This document shows, piece by piece, positions 38,170-46,067 of a stretch of DNA of 64,000 nt. Location: NCBI GenBank assembly GCA_030656555.1, contig JAUSPN010000049.1:62001-126000 (forward strand), in the 5' to 3' direction. The notes below the pieces were generated by a model. The model searched no databases and was not told where the DNA came from. It was given only the letters and a program-made list of their open reading frames with translations. The position numbers and the translations under genes are program-made. Source of the DNA: Candidatus Desulfaltia sp. GTDB lineage: Bacteria > Desulfobacterota > Desulfobacteria > Desulfobacterales > ETH-SRB1. Every line of letters begins with the position of its first letter. Within the stretch, counting starts at the first letter, position 1.

Positions 38170-38279
38170 ATGAGCCCGGCAGATATTGTACAAAAATTAT
38201 AGAACTATTGTAACGTCCTGCGTGATGACGGTATGAGTTATGGAGATTATGTGGAGAAATTGACGTATCTCTTAAATTT
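38170..38279 (+). pseudogene. hsdM: type I restriction methyltransferase (hsdM) 5' fragment with in-frame TAG
   Basis: Translation MSPADIVQKL*NYCNVLRDDGMSYGDYVEKLTYLLNLR; HsdM N-termini typically read ...LW.YCNVLRDDGMSYGDYVEQLTYLLFLKM. Confidence 0.75.
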
Positions 38280-38294
38280 AAGAGAGGTGATGCT

Positions 38295-38945
38295 TTGAAA
38301 AAAGGTGGACGTTATGATGTTTCTGGCTTAGTCGAAGCACAATATGAGCCAGGTTCTAACGATACGGTTCTTAGGAATCTTTTGGGAATTATTGATCTAG
38401 ACGAAATGGGTCGAGTTGAGGCAAGGGGATTAGCTAAAGCAACAGATATATTAATTCGAAAATATGATCAGGAGCATCAGTTTAGCGAGGTAGATATTTG
38501 CCACTTTCATAAAACATGGCTGGGTAAAGCATATGAATGGGCCGGTAAATATCGCAACGTCAACATAACCAAAAATGATTTCACATTTGCAATGGCAGCT
38601 CAAACTCCTAAACTAATGAAACAATTTGAAAAGAACCAGCTCGCTAAATATACGCCTTGCATATTTAAAAATCAGATAGAAATTATCAAAGCACTGGCAG
38701 AGGTCCATACGGAGTTGCTGTTAATTCATCCTTTTCGGGATGGCAATGGAAGAGTTGCCCGCCTGCTGTCCACGCTAATGGCATTGCAGGCAGGGATGCC
38801 AATTTTGGATTTCAGTTTAATCAGTATGTATAAACAACAGGAATATAAAACGGCGGTGCAGTCTGGTTTGAATAGAAATTACCAACCTATGGAAACTCTA
38901 TTTTTGGAGATCATTGAGAAGTCGATTTCTGCTTCGATGGGGTAA
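38295..38945 (+). CDS. Fic/DOC family protein
   Basis: Fic motif HPFRDGNGRVARLL; FHKTWLGKAYEWAGKYRNVNITKNDFTFA. Confidence 0.92.
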   Translation: MKKGGRYDVSGLVEAQYEPGSNDTVLRNLLGIIDLDEMGRVEARGLAKATDILIRKYDQEHQFSEVDICHFHKTWLGKAYEWAGKYRNVNITKNDFTFAMAAQTPKLMKQFEKNQLAKYTPCIFKNQIEIIKALAEVHTELLLIHPFRDGNGRVARLLSTLMALQAGMPILDFSLISMYKQQEYKTAVQSGLNRNYQPMETLFLEIIEKSISASMG

Positions 38946-39111
38946 CAATAAAAATGGTATCCGCAATTTCAGTAAGTTTATCGGCGATAGATAGAACATT
39001 ATCGCCAGTCTCTATTGCCGTAGAGCTCGAAACATTAGTAATCAGAGAAGCGTTATAATTTTTCGAATTTTTTAGATAGGGGTTGGTTTCTATTAATGAC
39101 TTTTTGTTCAT
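38911..39111 (-). CDS. small protein convergent with and overlapping fic; possible Fic-inhibitory antitoxin
   Basis: MNKKSLIETNPYLKNSKNYNASLITNVSSSTAIETGDN; SSTAIET resembles the (S/T)xxxE(G/N) inhibitory helix motif of Fic regulators. RBS-like AAGGAGC upstream of internal Met. Confidence 0.5.
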   Translation of the reverse strand: MNKKSLIETNPYLKNSKNYNASLITNVSSSTAIETGDNVLSIADKLTEIADTIFIVTPSKQKSTSQ

Positions 39112-39180
39112 AATAAGCTCCTTCTTAAGCACATAAATAAGTATATAACCTATTTAGAAAAATATAAAGGCTTTTTTATA

Positions 39181-39333
39181 AGGACTTAACGGACGCTCTT
39201 TACTTTATAAGTTTGGGAAAATAGGGATCGTCAATTGAATTATTGGTTTATGATCTTCATCTTATACAACAATGGGGATGGTCATGAAAATATACGTTTT
39301 TTCTCAGATTTCAGGAACATCTAAATAACCGTG
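39181..39333 (+). repeat. island repeat copy R4
   Basis: AGGACTTAACGGACGCTCTTTACTTTATAAGTTTGGGAAAATAGGGATCGTCAATTGAATTATTGGTTTATGATCTTCATC...CAGGAACATCTAAATAACCG. Confidence 0.9.
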
Positions 39334-39425
39334 CGGGACAATCCTATATCCTCCTGTCAAGAGAAAAGCAAAAACAACATAAAATCAATGCATTGCGACA
39401 CATTGTAAGTTTTGGGCATCTGTAT

Positions 39426-39514
39426 TGTAAGCCTTCGCCAATCCATCCTTAAAAAAACCTTTACCGGTAAACTGGTTCCTCAAAGCAATGATGATGAATA
39501 TCAAGCAAATCCAT
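39426..39514 (+). pseudogene. hsdS: second hsdS 3' remnant
   Basis: LRQSILKKTFTGKLVPQSNDDEYQANP* parallels RLRQSILKKAFSGKLI of the 37798 fragment. Confidence 0.7.
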
Positions 39515-39663
39515 AGAGACAACTCGCACAACTATAATCCATGCGACAAAATTCACTTAATCATTGAACTATAACACATAGAATATATCTTGACAGGCAA
39601 AAAAAGTATATGGTATGTGTAATTATTCACACAATAAATGAATACTATCGTTTTGGATATACC

Positions 39664-40479
39664 ATGGAAACATTGACAGGCATAGGAAAAGCAGACAGGG
39701 AGAGAATGGCTGCGATCATTCGCGGCACAAAAGGCACAATATCTGTTGGAGATGCAGCAAGGATCTTAAATGTTAGTTCTGCGGATGCGGCTAAAATGCT
39801 TTCCAGATGGTCAAAAAAGGGTTGGATGTCCCGAATCCGCAGGGGTCTTTATGTTTCTGTGCCGTTGGAATCCATGACGGCTGACGGGCCGATTGAAGAT
39901 CCCTGGCTGATTGCAGACCGCCTTTTTTCACCCTGCTATATCGGCGGCTGGAGTGCGGCTGAATATTTTGATCTGACAGAGCAAATTTTCAGCACTATTG
40001 TGGTTATGACGGTTCAAAAGCCAAGAGACCGCAGGCCGGTTATTAAAGGCACAGGGTTTATGCTGCACACGATTTCTGAAAAAGCCATGTTTGGCCTTAA
40101 GCCTGTATGGAGAGGGCAGGTAAAAATATCTGTGTCTGATCCAACGCGCACTATGCTTGATATGCTGGTAAACCCTGCTTTGGGCGGTGGGATACGTTCT
40201 GTAAAAGATATGCTTGTTAATTATATGCGGTCGGAAAATAAGAACCTGAAACAGCTTATTGAATACGGAGATCGTTTGGGAAATGGAGCAGCCTTCAAGC
40301 GCCTTGGCTTTTTACTTGAAAAGACAGCTCCTGATGAAATCAAGGCAATAGAACAATGCCGTAAAAGGCTGACAGCAGGAAATGCCAAGCTTGATCCAAA
40401 ATTAAACAATATCAAGCTGGTTACCCGATGGAGGCTGTGGGTCCCGGAAAACTGGAAAAGGATGGAATCCCTTGATTAA
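39664..40479 (+). CDS. abiEi: AbiEi-type antitoxin (type IV toxin-antitoxin)
   Basis: N-terminal winged helix (ISVGDAARILNVSSADAAKMLSRWSKKGWMSRIRRGLYVSVPLES), paired and overlapping with AbiEii. Internal start preferred. Confidence 0.88.
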   Translation: METLTGIGKADRERMAAIIRGTKGTISVGDAARILNVSSADAAKMLSRWSKKGWMSRIRRGLYVSVPLESMTADGPIEDPWLIADRLFSPCYIGGWSAAEYFDLTEQIFSTIVVMTVQKPRDRRPVIKGTGFMLHTISEKAMFGLKPVWRGQVKISVSDPTRTMLDMLVNPALGGGIRSVKDMLVNYMRSENKNLKQLIEYGDRLGNGAAFKRLGFLLEKTAPDEIKAIEQCRKRLTAGNAKLDPKLNNIKLVTRWRLWVPENWKRMESLD

Positions 40480-41323
40480 TAAGTCGGAAATAATGGAGTT
40501 TTCAAGGGAATTAGGACTCAGGGCAAATGTGATTGAAAAAGACTATGTGCTGGGATGGGTGCTTGCCGGTATATTCAACCATGATAGAATAGCTGAAGAC
40601 TGGATATTTAAGGGCGGAACTTGCTTAAAGAAATGTTATTATGAAACCTATCGGTTTTCTGAAGATCTTGATTTTACACTAACTGAACCCAAGCATCTTA
40701 ATCAGGATTTTCTTGTCAATTGCTTTAAAGATATTTCCGAATGGGTCTATGAAGCCACTGGCATTGAAATCCCGAAGGAACTCATCCGGTTTGATGTCTA
40801 TCAGAATAACCGTGGCGGTATGTCTGCCGAAGGGCGCATCGGATACCGCGGGCCCTTGCAGCCAAGGGGAGATCTTCCCCGTCTAAAACTGGATTTAACT
40901 ATTGATGAAATTCTGGTGCTGAATCCAGTCGTAAGGGATGTCCAACATCCTTATTCAGACTGTCCCGATGGTGGCATAAAAAGCAAATGCTATTGCTTTG
41001 AAGAGGTCTTTGCTGAAAAAATCAGGGCGCTGGCAGAGCGGGAACGCCCAAGGGATCTATATGATGTGGTCTACCTGTATCGGCATGAAGAATTGAGAGC
41101 CAACCAGAAAATTATCTTAAACACGCTTGAGAAAAAATGCGAGTTTAAAAAGATATCTGTTCCCACGATGGAGACCTTGAGGAATCGTCCTGAACGCGAA
41201 GAGTTGGAAGCAGAATGGGAAAATATGCTTGCCCATCAAATGTCCTCATTACCCGCTTTTGAAAATTTCTGGACAGAGCTTTCACAACTAATGGAATGGC
41301 TGCACGGCGCTTTTAAAAAATAA
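40472..41323 (+). CDS. abiEii: AbiEii-type nucleotidyltransferase toxin
   Basis: VIEKDYVLGWVLAGI...WIFKGGTCLKKCYYETYRFSEDLDFTL, AEKIRALAERERPRDLYDVVYL. Confidence 0.92.
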   Translation: MINKSEIMEFSRELGLRANVIEKDYVLGWVLAGIFNHDRIAEDWIFKGGTCLKKCYYETYRFSEDLDFTLTEPKHLNQDFLVNCFKDISEWVYEATGIEIPKELIRFDVYQNNRGGMSAEGRIGYRGPLQPRGDLPRLKLDLTIDEILVLNPVVRDVQHPYSDCPDGGIKSKCYCFEEVFAEKIRALAERERPRDLYDVVYLYRHEELRANQKIILNTLEKKCEFKKISVPTMETLRNRPEREELEAEWENMLAHQMSSLPAFENFWTELSQLMEWLHGAFKK

Positions 41324-41342
41324 AGAATGGAGCAAATACAGG

Positions 41343-41447
41343 GCGTCAATTGGATTATTGGTTTATGATCTTCATCCTATACAAAAATGGGGATGGTCAT
41401 GAAATTATACGTTTTTTCTCAGATTTCAGGAGTGCCTAAATGACCGG
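41343..41447 (+). repeat. island repeat copy R5 (5' truncated)
   Basis: CGTCAATTGGATTATTGGTTTATGATCTTCATCCTATACAAAAATGGGGATGGTCATGAAATTATACG...TTTCAGGAGTGCCTAAATGACCGG. Confidence 0.9.
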
Positions 41448-41676
41448 GGGAAATGAGTGCATACCGGATGCGGCGGTCTTGCTTGAATTGGCCAGGATAC
41501 GGATGCCGTTTGGCAAGTATAGGGAGTGGCGTTTGATCGACCTGCCTGAGCCTTATGTGGTTTGGTTTGCCCAAAAAGGATTTCCGGCCGGACAACTGGG
41601 TGATATGTTGCGCATGGTTTATGAGATTAAAGTAAACGGTTTGGAATATCTTTTTAAACCGTTGCGGAATCTTTAA
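41440..41676 (+). CDS. DUF3820 family protein
   Basis: MPFGKYREWRLIDLPEPYVVWFAQKGFPAGQLGDML. Confidence 0.8.
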   Translation: MTGGNECIPDAAVLLELARIRMPFGKYREWRLIDLPEPYVVWFAQKGFPAGQLGDMLRMVYEIKVNGLEYLFKPLRNL

Positions 41677-41700
41677 ATGGAGAATAGACGGTAAAAAAAC

Positions 41701-42576
41701 ATGCATTACGAAGGCCCCATATACCGGCCACCCAGTGAAGCGAATTCTCTTCTGGTGCAGGCCACTGTCGGCTGTCCTCACAATCGGTGTACATTTTGTA
41801 TGGTGTATAAAAAAGGTCCGCGGTATAAGGTGCGACCGGTTGCAGACATTTGCAAGGACCTGCTCGAGGCTGCACAGACGCACGGAACACGCGTCTCGAC
41901 CCTGTTTTTTCCGGCCGGTAACACCATTGCGATGAAGACAGCAGATCTCTGCGAGATATGTCGCTATGCATACCAGGTGTTCCCGAATCTGAAACGCGTC
42001 ACTGTTTACGGTTCTTTCCAGTACATCCATAAAAAAGGCCCGGAAGGGTTGAAGCAACTGGCAGAGGCCGGACTCTCACGAATCCACGTGGGACTGGAGT
42101 CTGGAGACGATGTTGTGCTTCGCCGTATTCAAAAGGGAACCCACAGCGACCAGGCTATTGAAGCGGGCAGATGGGTGATGGACTCAGGCATTGAATTGAG
42201 TCTTTACGTTATGATCGGCATTGGCGGACAGGATCGTACTAAACCGCACGCGACTGAAACCGCTCGCGTGCTCAATGCCGTGGCGTCGACATTCATCCGT
42301 CTGCGAACTTTTCTACCCAAGATTGACACCCCGCTGCTGGATGATGTGGTCAGCGGCCGGTTTAAGATGCTGGGTCCTCACGCCGCTATTCAGGAAATCC
42401 AGCGGATTATCAAACCTTTGATGGTTACATCGCAACTCACCAGCGACCACTATACCAATTATATTGCCCTTGAAGGCCGACTTCCCGAAGACAAGCCCCG
42501 CATTATGGCGCGGATCAAATCAGCCCTGAAAAGGGACGAAAGCAGCTTCCGGCCGTTTTATGTTGGAACGCAATAG
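41701..42576 (+). CDS. radical SAM protein
   Basis: ATVGCPHNRCTFCMVYKKGPRYKVR, FFPAGNTIAMKT, GLSRIHVGLESGDDVVLRRIQKG. Confidence 0.85.
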   Translation: MHYEGPIYRPPSEANSLLVQATVGCPHNRCTFCMVYKKGPRYKVRPVADICKDLLEAAQTHGTRVSTLFFPAGNTIAMKTADLCEICRYAYQVFPNLKRVTVYGSFQYIHKKGPEGLKQLAEAGLSRIHVGLESGDDVVLRRIQKGTHSDQAIEAGRWVMDSGIELSLYVMIGIGGQDRTKPHATETARVLNAVASTFIRLRTFLPKIDTPLLDDVVSGRFKMLGPHAAIQEIQRIIKPLMVTSQLTSDHYTNYIALEGRLPEDKPRIMARIKSALKRDESSFRPFYVGTQ

Positions 42577-42723
42577 GAAATATACACTCTAACAAGCATG
42601 GGCGTCCCTGTGTCTATCCCCAATTTATTGACAATAGTGAGATAAAAAGATATAATCTGAGAATTAAGTGTAAGTTAGCTTGTAATTATAAAACTGATAA
42701 ATTCTATTACACGGAGGGGTTTT

Positions 42724-43635
42724 ATGGGTCGTATTATTAGATTGTCTGTAACCGTATGTTGTCTGTTTGCATTTGTTGCATTTCCTGTTGCGTGTGGCGG
42801 GGACAAAAAAGAGGAAGTTCCTGTTGAAAAGGCAAAGCAGGTATCAAAGGCAAAAATAGAGCATACGCCAGAGGCAAAACAAGTATCAAACGCAAAGACA
42901 GAGAATGCGCCGGAGGCAAAACATGTATCAAAAGCAAAGCCGAGTCCTGACAAGGCGGTAGCAATGCTTAAAGCCGGCAATACGAGATTTATTGAGGGAA
43001 TATCAAATCATCCGCACATCAACCTCGGTCGGCTTATTCAATCAGGAAAAGAAAGTCAGGGAGATCATGCTTATGCCACGGTTATTACCTGTTCTGACTC
43101 CCGTGTTCCTGTTGAACTCATCTTTGACGCAGGTGTCATGGATATTTTTGTTGTCAGGGTTGCAGGCAATGTCTGCGATGTGGATGAGATCGGATCGATC
43201 GAATACGGTTTAGCCCATGTAAACACTCCGGTTCTTGTTGTTCTGGGTCATACGCAGTGTGGAGCAGTAACCGCTGTAACCCACGCTATTCACGGCACAG
43301 GACATGCTCTGGAACGCAATATTCCGCCTTTGGTTGACAACATAGCGCCGGCTGTGCGTCGTGCTATTAGTAAATATCCCGAACTGCTTGGTGATAGTAT
43401 TATTCCTAATGCGATTGAAGAAAACGTCTGGCAGGGAATTGAAGATCTTTTCATGAATAGCCCTGCAACAAGAAATCTTGTAAAGAGCGGATCTGTAAAG
43501 GTGGTTGGCGCCATTTATGATGTCGGCACAGGCAAGATTGAGTGGCTGCCCGATGCAAAAGTTGATTATATCTTTAAAACAGTCGAGGCAAATCCAGCCC
43601 GTGCGATGAAAGCCATGGCCTCAGAAGGTCATTAA
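42724..43635 (+). CDS. beta-type carbonic anhydrase, predicted lipoprotein
   Basis: VITCSDSRVPVELIFDAGVMDIFVVRVAGNVCDVDEIGSIEYG..HVNTPVLVVLGHTQCGAVTA; N-terminal lipobox FPVACGG. Confidence 0.93.
   Translation: MGRIIRLSVTVCCLFAFVAFPVACGGDKKEEVPVEKAKQVSKAKIEHTPEAKQVSNAKTENAPEAKHVSKAKPSPDKAVAMLKAGNTRFIEGISNHPHINLGRLIQSGKESQGDHAYATVITCSDSRVPVELIFDAGVMDIFVVRVAGNVCDVDEIGSIEYGLAHVNTPVLVVLGHTQCGAVTAVTHAIHGTGHALERNIPPLVDNIAPAVRRAISKYPELLGDSIIPNAIEENVWQGIEDLFMNSPATRNLVKSGSVKVVGAIYDVGTGKIEWLPDAKVDYIFKTVEANPARAMKAMASEGH
42832..42950 (+). repeat. in-gene tandem repeat, 42-bp (14-aa) unit, about 2.7 copies
   Basis: AKQVSKAKIEHTPE / AKQVSNAKTENAPE / AKHVSKAKPS. Confidence 0.8.
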
Positions 43636-43934
43636 AAAACCATTGCCTGTCATTTTCTGTTTTTATAATAGGTGATAGGATTTTTATGTGGGAGGGACAT
43701 GTGGGACGTCCAGACGGACTTGTCAACCACGTTCCACCCCTCCCAGGTATCTGATTTGTCAAGTTTTTCTCGAAGCCCTATAACCAGCGATTGTTATGTA
43801 GTATCTCCCATTTACCTTTTATTTCCCAGAAAGATATTGACAACTATAGCAAGGGGAATATAAAACATAAAAAACTGAACGATCGTTCAAAAAGCAAGGG
43901 TGATTTTTTAAAAGAGTCTGAAAAGGGGGTAAAG

Positions 43935-45083
43935 TTGAATTTTGATCTTACAACGGAGCAGGAAATTATCCGTAATTCAGTACGTAAATTTGCTGAAAAA
44001 GAAATTGCTCCAGTAGCTTTGGAGCTTGATGAAAAAGAAGAATTTTCAGCAGAACTTACAAAAAAAATGGGAGAAATCGGTCTCTTTGGAATGTTTGTTT
44101 CAGAGGAATATGAAGGCCAGGCCATGGATTATCTTTCCTACATAATCGCTGTAGAGGAGATTGCAAGGGTGGATGGATCTCAGGCTGCTACCATTGCAGC
44201 GGGCAACTCTCTTGGAATCGGCCCGATCTATTATTTCGGCACAGAGGATCAGAAGAAAAGGTATCTTCCGAAACTCTGTAGTGGAGAAGCCTTATGGGGA
44301 TTTGGTCTCACAGAGGCAAATGCCGGTTCCGATGCAGGTGGAAGCAGAACCAACGCGGTCCTTGACGGAGATGAGTGGGTTATCAACGGGTCTAAAATTT
44401 TCATAACCAACGCTGCCTGTGAAATGACAATGGGGGTGACTGTTCAGGCTATCACCGGAATCAGTCCCAACGGAAAGCCTGAATATACATGCTTTCTTGT
44501 AGAACATGGAACCAAAGGTTTTAAAGCTGTTCCAATGCATAAAAAGATGATGTGGCGGGCTTCAAATACTGCTGAATTATACTTTGACGATGTAAGGATA
44601 CCAAAAGAAAATATACTCGGCAAAAAAGGTGACGGGTTCCACCAGATGCTGAAAACACTTGACGGCGGTCGGCTTTCCATAGGGGCGATGGGATTGGGCG
44701 GGGCTCAGGGGGCTTATGAGGCAGCGCTCAGATATTCGAAAGAAAGGGAGCAGTTTGGACAGCCAATTTGCAAATTTCAGGCAATTGCTTTTAAACTGGC
44801 AGATTGCGCGCTTGAGATAGAATGCGCCAGAAATTTATTGTACAAGGCCTGCTGGCTGAAAGACCAGGGCCGGCCATTTGAAAAAGAGGCTGCAATGAGC
44901 AAGCTTTGCTGTTCCGAGGTCATGGGCAGGGTGGCGAATCATGCTGTACAGATTCACGGCGGATATGGACTGATGAAGGAATACAATGTCGAAAGGTTTT
45001 ACAGGGACCAGAAACTTCTTGATATCGGAGAAGGGACTTCAGAGATTCAGAGAATAGTGATTTCACGGTATATAGGTTGCTAA
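43935..45083 (+). CDS. acyl-CoA dehydrogenase
   Basis: [112 protein letters not shown] start preferred (LNFDLTTEQEIIRNS) with upstream AGGGGG; ORF extends to 43791. Confidence 0.93.
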   Translation: MNFDLTTEQEIIRNSVRKFAEKEIAPVALELDEKEEFSAELTKKMGEIGLFGMFVSEEYEGQAMDYLSYIIAVEEIARVDGSQAATIAAGNSLGIGPIYYFGTEDQKKRYLPKLCSGEALWGFGLTEANAGSDAGGSRTNAVLDGDEWVINGSKIFITNAACEMTMGVTVQAITGISPNGKPEYTCFLVEHGTKGFKAVPMHKKMMWRASNTAELYFDDVRIPKENILGKKGDGFHQMLKTLDGGRLSIGAMGLGGAQGAYEAALRYSKEREQFGQPICKFQAIAFKLADCALEIECARNLLYKACWLKDQGRPFEKEAAMSKLCCSEVMGRVANHAVQIHGGYGLMKEYNVERFYRDQKLLDIGEGTSEIQRIVISRYIGC

Positions 45084-45128
45084 GTGTGGATGGACATTAA
45101 GTAGATGATTCTGCATGCGGAGGTAGTA

Positions 45129-45911
45129 ATGAATGATAATGTTCTATTGGCAGAAGAACAAGACGGCATAGCGATTCTCACACTTAACCGTCCCGATATT
45201 ATGAACGCCATTAATTTTTCTTTGCTTCATGCCATAAAGAAAAAGCTTGAGGATCTGAGGGTCAAACAGGGCATCAGGGTGATAATAATAACCGGAGCAG
45301 GAGAAAAGGCCTTTTGCGCAGGGGCGGATCTAAAGGAAAGAGTCTTGCTTAATGACCAACAGGTAAAGGAGTTTATTTTTACAATAAGAAACCTTTTTAC
45401 TTTTATTGCGCTGCTTAATAAACCTGTGATTGCGGCAATAAACGGAGTAGCGCTTGGCGGGGGCACGGAATTATCTCTGGCATGCGATATCCGTATAGCC
45501 TCAAAGAATGCTTCCATGGGACTCACGGAAACCAGGCTTGCCATAATTCCCGGAGCAGGTGGAACCCAGAGGCTGCCGAGGCTTATCGGATGCGGGAAAG
45601 CCAAGGAGTTAATATTTACAGGCCGCAGGGTTGGGGCACAGGAAGCCTTGCAGATCGGTCTTGTAAATCAAATCTGTGAGCAGGAATCGCTCCTGGATGA
45701 ATGCAAAAAAATGGCGGCCATGATTTGCGAAACAGGCCCAATTGCAATTGAACAGGCTAAGTATGCAATAAATTATGGGCTTGAGACAGATATCCATACA
45801 GGTCTTGACATTGAATCAAATGCTTACTGGCTTACAATCCCTACCGAGGATCGCCTGGAAGGAATTGCCGCTTTTCGTGAAAAAAGAAAACCTGTATATA
45901 AAGGAAAATGA
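45129..45911 (+). CDS. enoyl-CoA hydratase/isomerase family protein
   Basis: AILTLNRPDIMNAINFSL, ITGAGEKAFCAGADLKE, NKPVIAAINGVALGGGTELSLACDIRIAS, TRLAIIPGAGGTQRLPRLIG. Confidence 0.94.
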   Translation: MNDNVLLAEEQDGIAILTLNRPDIMNAINFSLLHAIKKKLEDLRVKQGIRVIIITGAGEKAFCAGADLKERVLLNDQQVKEFIFTIRNLFTFIALLNKPVIAAINGVALGGGTELSLACDIRIASKNASMGLTETRLAIIPGAGGTQRLPRLIGCGKAKELIFTGRRVGAQEALQIGLVNQICEQESLLDECKKMAAMICETGPIAIEQAKYAINYGLETDIHTGLDIESNAYWLTIPTEDRLEGIAAFREKRKPVYKGK

Positions 45912-45934
45912 TGTTGTTAAGTTTCGAGTGACTA

Positions 45935-46029
45935 AAGTGAGCTAAAGTGACTAAAGTTAAGGAATTCTGTCAATTTTATAAAAAACCAAAGCATAGCGAC
46001 TCCTTAACTTTAGTCACTTTAGCTCACTT
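45935..46029. repeat. perfect 29-bp inverted repeat (AAGTGAGCTAAAGTGACTAAAGTTAAGGA)
   Basis: Left arm 45935-45963, right arm 46001-46029 exact reverse complement. Confidence 0.9.
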
Positions 46030-46067
46030 CAAACTTTAGTCACTTTGTTCTAAATAGGATAAAAAAG

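Noticed and set aside
32358-41447. Composite transposon or integrative element bounded by R1 and R5
   Set aside because: No transposase, integrase, or target-site duplication recognised; repeats are internal as well as terminal, so shared-homology recombination fits better.
42832-42950. Possible CRISPR or VNTR outside genes
   Set aside because: In-frame 42-bp coding repeat inside the carbonic anhydrase gene.
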